From Desulfuromonas sp. (GTDB lineage: Bacteria > Desulfobacterota > Desulfuromonadia > Desulfuromonadales > BM501), in the NCBI RefSeq assembly GCF_002868845.1, contig NZ_PKUB01000006.1, positions 26,253 to 90,252 of the forward strand: DNA of 64,000 nucleotides, in the 5' to 3' direction. The stretch's first letter is position 1. The number at the start of each line of letters is the position of its first letter. The translations under genes and the position numbers were made by a program. The notes beneath the pieces are model-generated. The model did no database searches and was not told the origin of the DNA. It was given only the letters and a program-made list of their open reading frames with translations. Shown in pieces: positions 9,016-18,103 of this stretch.

Positions 9016-9876
9016 GTGAATCGGGAGGCGGAAGAGAACAAGAAGAACCGGAGACGCTCGAGAGTGTCCCGGCGAGCCTTCCTGCTCGGCGGCGGCGCTG
9101 CAGGAGGTTTGGTTCTGGCCGACGCCCTGGTCCGGGAACCGCGGGCCTTCCAGGTGCAGGAGGTGGTCCTGCCCCTGGCCAAGGTCCCGCCGGGCCGGGA
9201 ATTGCGCCTTGTCCACCTCTCGGACCTGCACATCCGTTCATTTCACGGCTACTTCGAAAAAGTGGCACGGACCGTCAACGGTCTCGAACCGGACCTCATC
9301 CTCCTGACCGGCGACTACCTCGAGCAGCGCCGGAACCTTGACGGGGTGCAGCGCTTCGTGAGCATGCTCAAGGCCCCGGGAGGCATCTTCGCCGTACAGG
9401 GGAACTGGGAGTACTGGGCGCGGCTCGAAGGGGAGAACCTGCGCAGGCACTTTGCCCGATGGGGCGCCACCCTCCTCATCAACCGGAGCCACGACCTTGA
9501 CCTGCACGGGGTCCCCCTGTCCGTCCTCGGGCTCGACTATCCCTCCCCATCCGACCGGGTGAAACTGCTCGCTCGAATGGCCGCACCGGAGCGCGTCAAC
9601 CTGCTCCTCTCCCACGTGCCGGCATTCGACCACCAAGCTCTGGAGGGACGGATCGATCTCATCCTCTGCGGCCACACCCACGGCGGCCAGGTCCGCCTCC
9701 CCTTTGTCCCGCCCTTCTACCTGCCTCGCTTTTCGGAGCCCTTCATCGAAGGACTCTACCGGGTAGGGCCCGAAGAGACGCCCCTCTACGTGACTCGCGG
9801 AGTGGGGACCAGCATCCTTCCGGTCCGTTTTTTGTGTCGGCCCGAGATCACCCTGCTGCGGCTCCACGCCGCCTGA
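9016..9876 (+). CDS. Exported metallophosphoesterase (calcineurin-like)
   Basis: Binuclear-metal phosphoesterase of the YkuE/YaeI type, which may act on UDP-diacylglucosamine or other phosphoesters at the membrane. I chose the GTG at 9016 because AGGAG lies about 10 bp upstream; the longer frame runs into the divergent gene. The N terminus reads VSRRAFLLGGGAAGG, a Tat-like twin-arginine signal. Metal motifs in order: HLSDLHI, LTGDYLE, QGNWEYW (usually GNHD; here the His is replaced), LLSHVP and CGHTHGGQ. Family call firm, substrate unknown. Confidence 0.88.
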   Translation: MNREAEENKKNRRRSRVSRRAFLLGGGAAGGLVLADALVREPRAFQVQEVVLPLAKVPPGRELRLVHLSDLHIRSFHGYFEKVARTVNGLEPDLILLTGDYLEQRRNLDGVQRFVSMLKAPGGIFAVQGNWEYWARLEGENLRRHFARWGATLLINRSHDLDLHGVPLSVLGLDYPSPSDRVKLLARMAAPERVNLLLSHVPAFDHQALEGRIDLILCGHTHGGQVRLPFVPPFYLPRFSEPFIEGLYRVGPEETPLYVTRGVGTSILPVRFLCRPEITLLRLHAA

Positions 9877-9888
9877 GGTCCCCCCGGC

Positions 9889-10899
9889 TCAGTAACCCAG
9901 GTATGACATCAAGCTCCGCATCTCGTCCATGAGCGCCCTGAAGCCCGGTCCGGCCAGGCTCTGAGCCCCATCGCAGAGAGCTTTCTCCGGGGCCGGGTGG
10001 ACCTCGATCATGAGGCCATGGGTGCCTGCCACCAGGGCGGCCTTGGCCATGACCGGCACCAGACTGCGTTTGCCCGTGGCGTGACTGGGATCGACTATAA
10101 TGGGAAGGTGGCTCATCTCCTTGATGAGAGGGACCACCGACAGGTCCAGGGTATTGCGAGTGGCCCTCTCGAAGGTTCGCACCCCCCGCTCGCAGAGGAT
10201 CACCCGGGAGTTGCCCTCGGCCAGGATGTACTCGGCGGCGGCCAGGAATTCCTCGAGGGTGGCGCTCATTCCCCGTTTGAGCAGGACCGGGTGGCCGGTT
10301 TTCCCGGCCTCCTTGAGCAGATCGAAGTTCTGCATGTTACGGGCTCCGATCTGAAGAATGTCGGCGTGGCGGCAGACGTCATCGAGTTGCCCGATGCGCA
10401 TCACTTCGGTGATGACCGGCATGCCCGCCTCGTCCCCGGCGCGCCGCAGGTACTTGAGGCCTTCCTTGCCGAGTCCCTGGAAGGAATGGGGGCCGGTGCG
10501 GGGTTTGAATGCCCCCCCCCGAAGGATCTGCGCCCCCGCGCCCTTGACCAGGAGTGCGGCCTCGACCATCTGCTCCTCGCTCTCGATGGAGCAGGGGCCG
10601 GCGATGATGACGGGGGGATGCCCCTCCCCCACCGAAACCCCGCCAACTTCCACCACCGTGGAGGCGGGATGAAAATCGCGGGAAACCATTTTATAGGGCT
10701 TGCTGACGTGGATGATCTCCCGGATGCCGGGCAGATGGCGAATGGAGGTATCATCGACATATCCCTGGTTGCCGAGAACGCCGATGGCGGTCCGCTCGCT
10801 GCCGGGAATCGGCTCCGCCCGCAGTCCCATCTGCTCGACCGCCCGGCGCACGGCCTCGATCTGATCGGCTGGGGCGCTGTGATGCATGACGATAAGCAT
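9889..10899 (-). CDS. aroF: 3-deoxy-7-phosphoheptulonate synthase (type I-beta)
   Basis: First step of the shikimate pathway: phosphoenolpyruvate + erythrose 4-phosphate to DAHP. The 336-residue length and N-terminal ferredoxin-like regulatory domain (residues 1-70, MLIVMHHSAP start) are those of the Thermotoga-type I-beta enzyme. Catalytic barrel motifs: AGPCSIES, GGAFKPRTGPHSFQGLG, LLKRGM and DPSHATGKR. The ATG has AAGGAG 10 bp upstream. The ACT-like domain predicts feedback inhibition by Tyr or Phe. It is convergent with the metallophosphoesterase gene (12 bp apart). Confidence 0.95.
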   Translation of the reverse strand: MLIVMHHSAPADQIEAVRRAVEQMGLRAEPIPGSERTAIGVLGNQGYVDDTSIRHLPGIREIIHVSKPYKMVSRDFHPASTVVEVGGVSVGEGHPPVIIAGPCSIESEEQMVEAALLVKGAGAQILRGGAFKPRTGPHSFQGLGKEGLKYLRRAGDEAGMPVITEVMRIGQLDDVCRHADILQIGARNMQNFDLLKEAGKTGHPVLLKRGMSATLEEFLAAAEYILAEGNSRVILCERGVRTFERATRNTLDLSVVPLIKEMSHLPIIVDPSHATGKRSLVPVMAKAALVAGTHGLMIEVHPAPEKALCDGAQSLAGPGFRALMDEMRSLMSYLGY

Positions 10900-11121
10900 A
10901 ACTATACATCTCCTTGAACAAAAAGAATCGGCGGAAAACTGGCCCGTCCCCGCGCATGGGCCATTCAGGCCTTAAGGTTAGCCCTCCCCGGGGGGGAATA
11001 CAACTTTTTTCCTTCCGGCGAGCCCCTGGGATGGAGTAATATTGAGGACATGTCATGTTTTCCGGCGTCGGCCTGCCCGCGGCCGCCACTGCCCCTTCGC
11101 CCCTCAAAGGAGATGCCCGTC

Positions 11122-11448
11122 ATGGACCGAAGAGCCCTCGCCACCCTTCTCGTCGCCGCCTCCGCCTCCCTGATTCTCGCCGCCCCCCTGCTCGGGGCGG
11201 AGCCGGAAGACCGGGCCCTGGAACTGATAAACGCCCAAGGATGCCGGGGATGCCACTCCATCGGCGGACAGGGCGGCAGCCTCGGCCCCGCCCTGGATGG
11301 AGTCGGCGCTCGCCTCGACTCCCACCAGGTCATGCGGCAGCTGACCGACCCCAAGGCCCTCAACGAAAAGTCTCTCATGCCCTCCTACAAGCACCTGCCC
11401 CAAGAGAACCTGACGGTCATCGCCGATTACCTGGCAGGACTGAAGTAA
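11122..11448 (+). CDS. Small periplasmic c-type cytochrome
   Basis: 108-residue monohaem cytochrome c. It has a signal peptide (MDRRALATLLVAASASLILA, cleavage near LLGA-EP), one haem-binding motif CRGCH at residues 41-45, and a C-terminal Met in KSLMPSYK as likely sixth ligand. This is the small diffusible electron carrier architecture. I chose the ATG at 11122 because AAAGGAG lies 10 bp upstream; upstream in-frame ATGs give no sensible signal peptide. It stands alone, divergent from the DAHP synthase gene. The redox partner is not known. Confidence 0.88.
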   Translation: MDRRALATLLVAASASLILAAPLLGAEPEDRALELINAQGCRGCHSIGGQGGSLGPALDGVGARLDSHQVMRQLTDPKALNEKSLMPSYKHLPQENLTVIADYLAGLK

Positions 11449-11462
11449 AGCTTTGCCCCAAT

Positions 11463-11498
11463 GACGGATCGATCGGACGCGCAGCCGGTCGATCCGTC
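11463..11498 (+). terminator. 14 bp hairpin after the cytochrome gene
   Basis: GACGGATCGATCGG pairs with CCGGTCGATCCGTC (one G-T wobble) around an 8 nt loop, 14 bp past the cytochrome stop. No T-run follows, so it is a probable transcript-end hairpin rather than a textbook terminator. Confidence 0.5.
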
Positions 11499-11663
11499 TG
11501 ACCTGCGGAAGAAGGCCGGGCTATTGCGGCGAACCGCCGGGGTGAGTTTCCGGAACGATCCCAACATCTTAATTGCACTCCCCCGGCAGATGGGCTAAAC
11601 TTGGCGCAGTACCCGCGGGGGCTTATCCCCCCGAAAAACCAGCTTGGAGGATGACCGCTTCAG

Positions 11664-12359
11664 ATGACCCAAAGAATGATCGAGATCACGTCCCCGAATT
11701 TCATCCGGGAGGAGCAACTGGGAGAGGATTCCGACCTGTCGGGCTTTTTCGGCGCCCCCCGCCCCCTGGCCCTCGAGATCGGTTGCGGCACCGGGCACTT
11801 CGCCCTGGAATGGGCCCGCAAAAACCCCGCCACCAACCTCCTGGCCATCGACATCTACAACCAGGGCTGCTTCAAGACCTGCCGCAAGGCGGACGAGGCC
11901 CAACTCGACAATCTGCGAGTCATGCGCCTGGAGGCCCGCTACCTCCTCTCCCGCGTCCTTGGACCCGGAAGTCTGGCAGCGGTCTTCGTCAACTGCCCCG
12001 ACCCCTGGCCGAAGAAGAGGCACCGTCGGCGCCGCCTGGTCAACAAGGACTTCCTCGACCTGCTGCTCTACTCCCTGGGTCCGAGCGGGGACTTCTTCTT
12101 CAGCCCCGATTTCGCCAACTACGCCCACGAGGTGGCGGACCTTCTCCAAAGCCACAAGGGTTTCGCCAACTGCCTCGCCTCACCCTACACCACGACCCTT
12201 CCAGGCTACCCCCTATCCAAGTACATGCGCCGTTTCCTCGACAAGGGCCAGCCGATCCACTTCATGCATTACCGTAAGCAGAAGGGCGTCGACATCGACT
12301 CCCCTCCCGAAGTCTGCCGCGGCTTCCGGGTCCGCTGGGACAAGGCCGGCAATGAGTAG
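11664..12359 (+). CDS. trmB: tRNA (guanine-N7-)-methyltransferase
   Basis: SAM-dependent enzyme making m7G46 in the tRNA variable loop. 231 residues. The SAM-binding loop reads LALEIGCGTGHFALEWA (near residue 33), and the family signature PDPWPKKRHRRRR lies near residue 112. AGGAGG is found about 13 bp before the ATG. Its end overlaps the start of truD (ATGAGTAG), so the two tRNA-modification genes are translationally coupled. Ends in a genuine TAG. Confidence 0.95.
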   Translation: MTQRMIEITSPNFIREEQLGEDSDLSGFFGAPRPLALEIGCGTGHFALEWARKNPATNLLAIDIYNQGCFKTCRKADEAQLDNLRVMRLEARYLLSRVLGPGSLAAVFVNCPDPWPKKRHRRRRLVNKDFLDLLLYSLGPSGDFFFSPDFANYAHEVADLLQSHKGFANCLASPYTTTLPGYPLSKYMRRFLDKGQPIHFMHYRKQKGVDIDSPPEVCRGFRVRWDKAGNE

Positions 12360-13575
12360 CCCCTACCTCACGACCCAGATCCCGGGCACCGGCGGTCTCA
12401 TCAAGGAGACGCCGGAGGACTTTCTGGTCGAGGAAATCCCCCTCTACGCCCCCTGCGGCGAAGGCGAGCACCTTTATCTCCAGGTCGAAAAGCAGGGACT
12501 GACCACCTTCGCCATGATGGAGCGCCTGGCGCGGGCCCTGGGGGTGAAGGAGCGGGACATGGGCTACGCCGGGCTCAAGGACGCCCGGGCCACCACCCGG
12601 CAGACCGTCTCCATTCCCGGAGTGCTCCCGGAGCAAATCCAGGGCCTGAACCTGGAGGGGGTGCGCATCCTCTCCGCGACCCTGCACGGCAACAAGCTGC
12701 GCCCAGGGCACCTCGCCGGCAACCGCTTCGCCATCCGCGTCCGGCAGGTCGAAGGCGACGCCCTGGAGGCTGCCCGGGCCACCCTCGGCGCCCTTCAGGA
12801 GTTCGGTGTCCCCAACCTTTTCGGACAGCAGCGCTACGGCTCCCTCGGCAACTCCCACCTGGTCGGCCGGGCCCTGCTGCGCAAAGAGTACGAGGCCGCC
12901 GCCGGCAAGGTCCTTGGAGATCCGGCCCGGATCAGCAACGCGCGGTGGCGCCAGGGTGCCGAACGTTTCGCGGCAGGAGACCTCGAGGGAGCCCTGGCCG
13001 CCCTGCCCCCCCGCATGCGCAACGAGCGCGCCCTGATCCGCGACCTCCTGGCAGGCCGACCGGCCGGCAAGGCGGTCCTCTGATTACCGCGCAAATTGCT
13101 GCGCCTCTACCTCTCCGCCTACCAGTCGAGCCTCTTCGATCGCCTGGTCGCCATGCGCCTCGCCACCCTCTGCACCCTGTGGCCTGGAGACCTGGCATAC
13201 AAGCACGGCAACGGCGCCTGCTTCACGGTTGAAGAGCCGGCCGCCGAGCAACCCCGCGCCGACCGTTTGGAAATCAGCCCCTCGGCCCCCCTGTTCGGCT
13301 ACAAAGTGACCCTGGCCGGTGGCCAGGCGGGCATTCTGGAAGAAGCGCTGCTGGAGAAGGAAAGTCTGCGGACCGAGGACTTCCGCCTGGAGCGGGGCCT
13401 GAGTATGGAAGGGGAGCGCCGCCCATTGCGGGTGCCCCTGACCGGGGCCGAGGTTCGCCAGGAAGGGGATGACCTGCTGCTTGGGTTCGGACTTCCCAGG
13501 GGAAGTTACGCCACAAGCGTCCTGCGGGAGATCATGAAGCCCCCGGAGAACGACACCCTTCACGGGGACCATTAA
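12352..13575 (+). pseudogene. truD: tRNA pseudouridine synthase D, interrupted by in-frame TGA
   Basis: TruD makes pseudouridine-13 in tRNA. Read through, the frame is 407 codons, a normal length. The N-terminal part has the catalytic Asp in GLKDARATTRQ (D77) and the FGQQRYG motif. At 13081-13083 codon 244 is TGA, right before LPRKLLRLYLSAYQSSLFD, which is a family signature, and conservation then runs to the end (LPRGSYATSVLREIMK). CGA to TGA would explain it. As written, a 243-residue product lacks the YQS region; a TTG at 13096 could restart the second part. A 5 bp stem (13089-13104) follows the TGA. Sequence error, true nonsense mutation and readthrough are all open. Confidence 0.85.
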
Positions 13576-13598
13576 GGCCACTCTTCAGGGAGGACAGC

Positions 13599-13928
13599 AT
13601 GCGACAGGAACACCCCCCCGACGGCGGGGCGCCCAGGGACTACCGCGTCAACCTGTTCCGCCCCCGCCCCGGATACATGCGCAAGGAGGCGATCTGCATC
13701 TGGACCATGCTCGCGGGATGGGCCCTCGCCACCTTCGGTTTCCAGTTCTGGCTCGCCCTGAGCCAGCGCAACCCGTCCGGAGTCGGGCCCCTTACCGAGG
13801 CCAGCTTCCTCGGTTTCCCCTTTTACTACTGGTTCACCGGGCAGTTCCTTGTCCTTTTTTTCATCCTGCTCTGTTTTCTGTTCAATGTCTTCATCGACCG
13901 GCTGTCGGAGACGTACCGTCGCCATTAA
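13599..13928 (+). CDS. Na+/solute symporter small subunit (DUF4212-like)
   Basis: 109-residue protein with two predicted membrane helices (around TMLAGWALATFGFQFWLAL and YYWFTGQFLVLFFILLCFLF). It resembles the small subunit found immediately before VC_2705-type or acetate-type sodium:solute symporters. GGGAGG precedes the ATG. The partner starts 13 bp downstream. The small subunit is thought to support the transporter; it has no transport motif of its own. Confidence 0.78.
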   Translation: MRQEHPPDGGAPRDYRVNLFRPRPGYMRKEAICIWTMLAGWALATFGFQFWLALSQRNPSGVGPLTEASFLGFPFYYWFTGQFLVLFFILLCFLFNVFIDRLSETYRRH

Positions 13929-13941
13929 ATAAGGAGGGCGT

Positions 13942-15465
13942 ATGACTGCCGGTGACTTCAAAATGGCTCCAGCCCTGCTGCTGATGGCCTTTCTCGTCTT
14001 CTCGGTCATGGTCGGACTGGCCAGTCGAACCAGCAAAGGGGAGTACTACCTGGTCAGGGGACGCTCCTTCGGCCGCCTCGGGATCGGGGCGGCAATCGCC
14101 TCCAACTGGATGAGCGCCGCCTCCTTCCTGGGCATCGCTGGGGTCTTCTATCTGCAGGGCTATTTCGCCCTCGCCTACGTGATCGGCTGGACGGGGGGCT
14201 ACGTCCTGCTGCTCTTCCTGATGGCGGGCCAGATCCGCCGCTTCGGCAAGTACACGGCCCCGGAGTTCGTCGACGCCCGCTACGCCTCGCCGGTGGCCCG
14301 TTTCCTGTCGGCCCTGATCACCATACTGATCACCCTGGTCTACTGCGTTGCCCAGTACAAGGGCATCGGCCTGATTTTTTCCTGGATCTTCGGCCTGGAC
14401 TACACCCCGGCCCTGTTCCTGGGAACCGCCGTGGTCATCTCCTACCTCGTCCTATCGGGAAGCCTCGGGGTCGCCCGCAACCAGCAGTTCCACTACGCGG
14501 TCCTCATCCTCTGCTTCATCCTGCCCCTGATGGCCCTGGCCAAGACGCTCGGTTTCCCCTGGCTCATCCCCCAGATGGGCTACGGCGGGGCAATTCGGGA
14601 ACTGACCGAAGGCGCCGCTGCGGCCCACGCAGCCCCCTGGACCTACGGCACCCCCTTCGAATGGATCGCCCTCTGTTTCACCCTCATGGTGGGAACCGCG
14701 GGACTGCCCCATGTCCTCTCCCGCTTCTACACCGTCCCCAACATCAGGGACGCCAGCTGGAGCGTGGTCTGGGGGCTTTTCTTTATCGGCCTTCTCTACT
14801 GGAGCGCCCCGGCCTACGGAGCCCTCGCCAAGATCTGGGAGATGCGCAACGGCCTGGCGGGCGATCCCGAATCGGCCCGTGCGGTCGCCGACCTGATCGC
14901 GGTCATGGCCGGGGAATGGGCCGGCCTGCCGACCTGGGTGACCGGGATCGTTGCCACCGGAGCGATCGTGGCCGCCTTCTCCACCGTCACCGGGCTGCTC
15001 ATAACCGGGGCGGGCGCCTTCTCCTACGATATCTACTTCCGCCTCATCAACCCCCGGGCCAGCGAAAGACAGTTGATGAAAGTCGCCAAAACGGCGACCC
15101 TGGCGCTGGCGCTTCTGGTGGTGGTCCTGGCCGTCAACCCCCCGGGGCTGATCGCCCAGATCACAGCGGTCGCCTTCGCCCTGGCCGGCAACACCCTGTT
15201 CCCGGTCTTTCTCCTCGGCATCTGGTGGGACCGGACAAACAAGCACGGGGCCATCGCCGGCATGGTGACCGGCCTTCTCATTACCACCGCATCGCTCTTC
15301 CTGGGAGGGGCCTTCCCCCTGGTCGCGACCCTTTTCCCGCCGACCTCCTCCGCACTTATAGGAGCCCCCCTCGTCATTGTGACCATGATCGCCGTTTCCC
15401 TGGCCACCCCCCCGCCTCCAGAGGAGATTCGCCGCTTCCTTGCCGAGGAGGTTAACCGCCTTTAG
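13942..15465 (+). CDS. Sodium:solute symporter (acetate/monocarboxylate type)
   Basis: 507-residue SSS-family transporter with about 13 membrane helices. Family features include the N-terminal SRTSKGEYYLVRGRSFG loop, GIGAAIASNWMSAASFLGIAG, FTLMVGTAGLPHVLSRFYTV and STVTGLLITGAGAFSYDIY. AGGAGG lies just before the ATG. It pairs with the small-subunit gene 13 bp upstream. Substrate is inferred as acetate or a similar short monocarboxylate, which would suit an acetate-oxidising metal or sulfur reducer. Stops at TAG. Confidence 0.85.
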   Translation: MTAGDFKMAPALLLMAFLVFSVMVGLASRTSKGEYYLVRGRSFGRLGIGAAIASNWMSAASFLGIAGVFYLQGYFALAYVIGWTGGYVLLLFLMAGQIRRFGKYTAPEFVDARYASPVARFLSALITILITLVYCVAQYKGIGLIFSWIFGLDYTPALFLGTAVVISYLVLSGSLGVARNQQFHYAVLILCFILPLMALAKTLGFPWLIPQMGYGGAIRELTEGAAAAHAAPWTYGTPFEWIALCFTLMVGTAGLPHVLSRFYTVPNIRDASWSVVWGLFFIGLLYWSAPAYGALAKIWEMRNGLAGDPESARAVADLIAVMAGEWAGLPTWVTGIVATGAIVAAFSTVTGLLITGAGAFSYDIYFRLINPRASERQLMKVAKTATLALALLVVVLAVNPPGLIAQITAVAFALAGNTLFPVFLLGIWWDRTNKHGAIAGMVTGLLITTASLFLGGAFPLVATLFPPTSSALIGAPLVIVTMIAVSLATPPPPEEIRRFLAEEVNRL

Positions 15466-15520
15466 CCCGATACGAACGTCCGCCCCCAAAGAGCGTTCTT
15501 TCACGCGCTTGCAGAGTCCT

Positions 15521-16306
15521 ATGAAACTTGTCCTATCCGCCGGCAGCCTATACACCCTCCCCCTGGAAAAGGTCTTCGAGATCGCCAGGGATACGGGGTT
15601 CGATGGCATGGAAGTCATCATCGGCTACGACTTCCAGTACCAGGACAATGGCGCCCTGATTCGGGATCTGCAGACCATCCTCCCGATCTGCTCCCTGCAC
15701 GCCCCCTTTCTGGAGCTCGACGGCTGGGGCAACAAGATCGACCAGCTTCACCGCACCACCCGGCTCGCCCTCGATACCGGCATCCCCCTTATCAACTTCC
15801 ACCCCCCTGCCTGGATGGCTCTGGAGTTCAAGTTCTGGCGCTGGTTCAACCGGGTGAGGAACTTCCAGAAAGAAGTCGGTCAAGACCAGATCCTCATCAC
15901 TATCGAGAACATGCCCTGCTCCGGCGCCTTCAAGCTCAACCCCTACCTCCTCGGAGCCACAGGGGCGATGATCTCCTTCATGCAGGAACGCAACCTCTAC
16001 ATGACCTTCGACACGGCCCACATGGGCTCGTCCAAGGCCAATTTCCTGCAAGACTTTCACCGGTTCTACGATTCGGGGAGGATGCGCAACATCCACTTCT
16101 CCGACTACGGCTACGGCCGAGAGCACCTGCTGCCCGGCCACGGGGTCCTGCACCTGACCCGTTTTCTCAACCATCTGGGCGAGACGGGGTACAACGAGGC
16201 CCTGACCCTGGAGCTGTCCCCCCACGAATTCCCCAAGGAAGAGGAGCTCATTCGGGAGAGCATGTCGGAAATCTTCGACTACCTCTGCCAGGAGACCCGG
16301 TTCTGA
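15521..16306 (+). CDS. TIM-barrel sugar isomerase / AP-endonuclease-2-like protein
   Basis: 261-residue protein of the xylose-isomerase-like TIM-barrel superfamily. Metal-ligand-type motifs are present: ICSLHAPF, INFHPPAW, ITIENMP, MTFDTAHMGSS, NIHFSDYGYG and TLELSPHEF. Members act as divalent-metal isomerases, epimerases or endonucleases; I cannot assign the substrate. The ATG is 55 bp after the symporter stop with only a weak ribosome site, so translation may be coupled to upstream transcription. Confidence 0.75.
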   Translation: MKLVLSAGSLYTLPLEKVFEIARDTGFDGMEVIIGYDFQYQDNGALIRDLQTILPICSLHAPFLELDGWGNKIDQLHRTTRLALDTGIPLINFHPPAWMALEFKFWRWFNRVRNFQKEVGQDQILITIENMPCSGAFKLNPYLLGATGAMISFMQERNLYMTFDTAHMGSSKANFLQDFHRFYDSGRMRNIHFSDYGYGREHLLPGHGVLHLTRFLNHLGETGYNEALTLELSPHEFPKEEELIRESMSEIFDYLCQETRF

Positions 16307-16391
16307 GGCATGACAGGAATGCGGCAAGATCCGCCGGAGCGGGGCAGGAATGGGACGGCGGGGAAAAGAGCCGTGGGGAAAGGATGTAGAC

Positions 16392-16844
16392 CTAACGAAC
16401 GATGTAGACCGAGTGCCTGGCGTGAAGGGCAACCTTGGTGGAAACACTTCCCATGAACGCCCGCTTGACCCGCCCTGCCCCGGAAGACCCGATGACGATG
16501 ACGTCGATCTCCTCCTTCTCGGCAAAGGCCATGATCTCCTCGGAGGCGTCGCCGTAGACCACCTCGCTCGCAAGGGGGATTTCGGCCTGGGAGGCGGCTT
16601 TCTCGACCACGTAAAAGATGCGCTTGCGTTTCTCCTCCCAGCCGGGACGCTCGGTATCCGGAAGGGAGGGGAAAAAATCTGTGAAAGACGGCGCCCGCAT
16701 GCTGGGCAGAACCAGAAGGGCGTACACCTTGCTCTTAAAGCGGGCCCCGGAGCCGGCGGCCAGGCGCACCGCCTCTTCGGCCGCCTTGTCCGATTGCGGG
16801 GACCCGTCGATTGCCACCAGGATTTTCTTGCTGAGATTGAGCAC
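16392..16844 (-). CDS. Universal stress protein (UspA family)
   Basis: 150-residue cytoplasmic Usp. It starts with KKILVAIDGSPQSDKA and ends with the ATP-binding signature GSSGAGRVKRAFMGSVS, the G-2x-G-9x-S pattern of the ATP-binding subgroup. There is an acidic insertion (FPSLPDTERPGWEEKRKR) in the middle. It is transcribed alone, divergent from iclR. The role under stress or starvation is inferred from the family. Confidence 0.92.
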   Translation of the reverse strand: MLNLSKKILVAIDGSPQSDKAAEEAVRLAAGSGARFKSKVYALLVLPSMRAPSFTDFFPSLPDTERPGWEEKRKRIFYVVEKAASQAEIPLASEVVYGDASEEIMAFAEKEEIDVIVIGSSGAGRVKRAFMGSVSTKVALHARHSVYIVR

Positions 16845-16961
16845 AGGCCGCCTCCATAAAGGGCAAATACCCGTAAAGACTAACGAAAACCGATGCCGAT
16901 GTCAACCGCAAGATTATCTCGGAGCATCGACCCCCGCGAACAGAAAAAACCCTTGTTAATG

Positions 16962-16990
16962 TTGACTTTTTTAAAACAACATTTTATATT
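16962..16990 (+). promoter_or_regulatory. Sigma-70-like promoter upstream of iclR
   Basis: TTGACT at 16962 and TATATT at 16985 with a 17 bp, T/A-rich spacer. This near-consensus promoter lies in the 317 bp gene-free gap between usp and iclR and would give a leader of about 165 nt for iclR. A second candidate (TTGACA at 17086, weak -10 near 17108) lies closer. Confidence 0.6.
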
Positions 16991-17161
16991 GCTCTCAAGA
17001 GATTCATCAAACCCTGCACCCGGGTCGTAAAAACGGTCTGTCTCCCCCCATGCATGGACATATCTCGCATAAATTCCCATTATGCTTGACATGGGGTACG
17101 GAATTAATAAAAATGGTGTCGGTTCATGTCCTGAAATCCGCCTAAAGAGGGAACAAGCACC

Positions 17162-17944
17162 ATGGCAAAAAAAGAGAAATCCGAATACATCATTCAAGCA
17201 GTATCCCACGCCCTCGACCTGCTTGAGCAGTTCCACGACGATGTTGACGAACTGGGCGTCACCGAACTCAGCAAACGACTCAAGCTCCACAAGAACAACG
17301 TCTTCCGACTCCTGGCGACACTGGAGTCGCGCGGCTATATTGAACAGAATCGAGCCACCGAAAACTACCGACTCGGCCTCAAGGCCCTCGAATTGGGGCA
17401 GACCTTTATCAAGCAGATGGGGCTTTTGCGGCAAGCCAAACCGATCCTCGAGCGCCTGGTCGGCGAGTGCAACGAGACCTCCTACGTGGCCATCTTCAAA
17501 GAAGGTTTCATCGTCTACCTCGACGTGGTGGAGACCGACCTGACGGTGCGGGTGGTGTCCCGGGTCGGGTCCCGACTGCCGGCTTACAGCACGGCCGCCG
17601 GCAAGGTCCACCTGGCCCACATGTCCGACGAGGAGATCGACGCCCTCTACCCGAATGGGGAGTTTAAAACCTACACCCCCCACACCATCACCGACAGGGC
17701 GACTCTCAAGGAGCACCTCAAGACGGTCGCCGAGCAGGGATACGCCCTCGACGACGAGGAGATGGATCCGGGTGTCCGCTGCGTCGCCGCTCCGATCCGC
17801 GATTACACCCGCCGCATCGTGGGTGCGGTAAGCGTCTCGGGCCCTTCCATGCGATTCCCCGATGAGCGCATCGAGAAGGATTTGATCCCCTTGGTGATGA
17901 AAGCCGGCGAGGACCTCTCCACCCGGCTCGGCTTCCACAAGTAG
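17162..17944 (+). CDS. IclR-family transcriptional regulator
   Basis: 260-residue regulator. The N-terminal winged helix-turn-helix is at about residues 10-75 (ALDLLEQFHDDVDELGVTEL, LHKNNVFRLLATLESRGYI). The C-terminal IclR effector domain follows (YVAIFKEGFIVYLDVVE, RLPAYSTAAGKVHLAHMSDE, GVRCVAAPIRD, GAVSVSGPSMRF). Effectors are usually small carboxylates or aromatics; none can be named here. It is divergent from usp, preceded by a strong promoter-like sequence and followed by an intrinsic terminator, so it is probably monocistronic. The adjacent targets are not obvious. Confidence 0.93.
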   Translation: MAKKEKSEYIIQAVSHALDLLEQFHDDVDELGVTELSKRLKLHKNNVFRLLATLESRGYIEQNRATENYRLGLKALELGQTFIKQMGLLRQAKPILERLVGECNETSYVAIFKEGFIVYLDVVETDLTVRVVSRVGSRLPAYSTAAGKVHLAHMSDEEIDALYPNGEFKTYTPHTITDRATLKEHLKTVAEQGYALDDEEMDPGVRCVAAPIRDYTRRIVGAVSVSGPSMRFPDERIEKDLIPLVMKAGEDLSTRLGFHK

Positions 17945-17975
17945 CGACGCCTCAACCCGAAACCCGCCACACCGG

Positions 17976-18007
17976 AATCCCCCTCTTTGCAGGGGGATTT
18001 TTTTTAT
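17976..18007 (+). terminator. Rho-independent terminator of iclR
   Basis: AATCCCCC and GGGGGATT form an 8 bp stem with an 8 nt loop, followed by a T-rich run into TTATT. It lies 31 bp after the iclR stop. Confidence 0.88.
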
Positions 18008-18068
18008 TCCTCCGCCAAGCCCTAAAACCCGCACCAGGCGCGCCGCCCGGCCATGTCCCAGCCCCCGA

Positions 18069-18096
18069 TTGACAGCTGAGAGCCTCCTGATAGACT
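18069..18096 (+). promoter_or_regulatory. Near-consensus sigma-70 promoter with no CDS downstream
   Basis: TTGACA at 18069 and TAGACT at 18091, 16 bp spacer. It points into the gap before the 3' end of coaE, which lies on the opposite strand, so it has no plus-strand gene to serve. It could drive a small RNA or antisense transcript. Confidence 0.45.
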
Positions 18097-18103
18097 GTAA
18101 GTA

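Noticed and set aside
13081..13104. Selenocysteine insertion at the truD TGA
   Set aside because: The 5 bp stem is too small and generic, and no Cys/Sec is known at this position of TruD.
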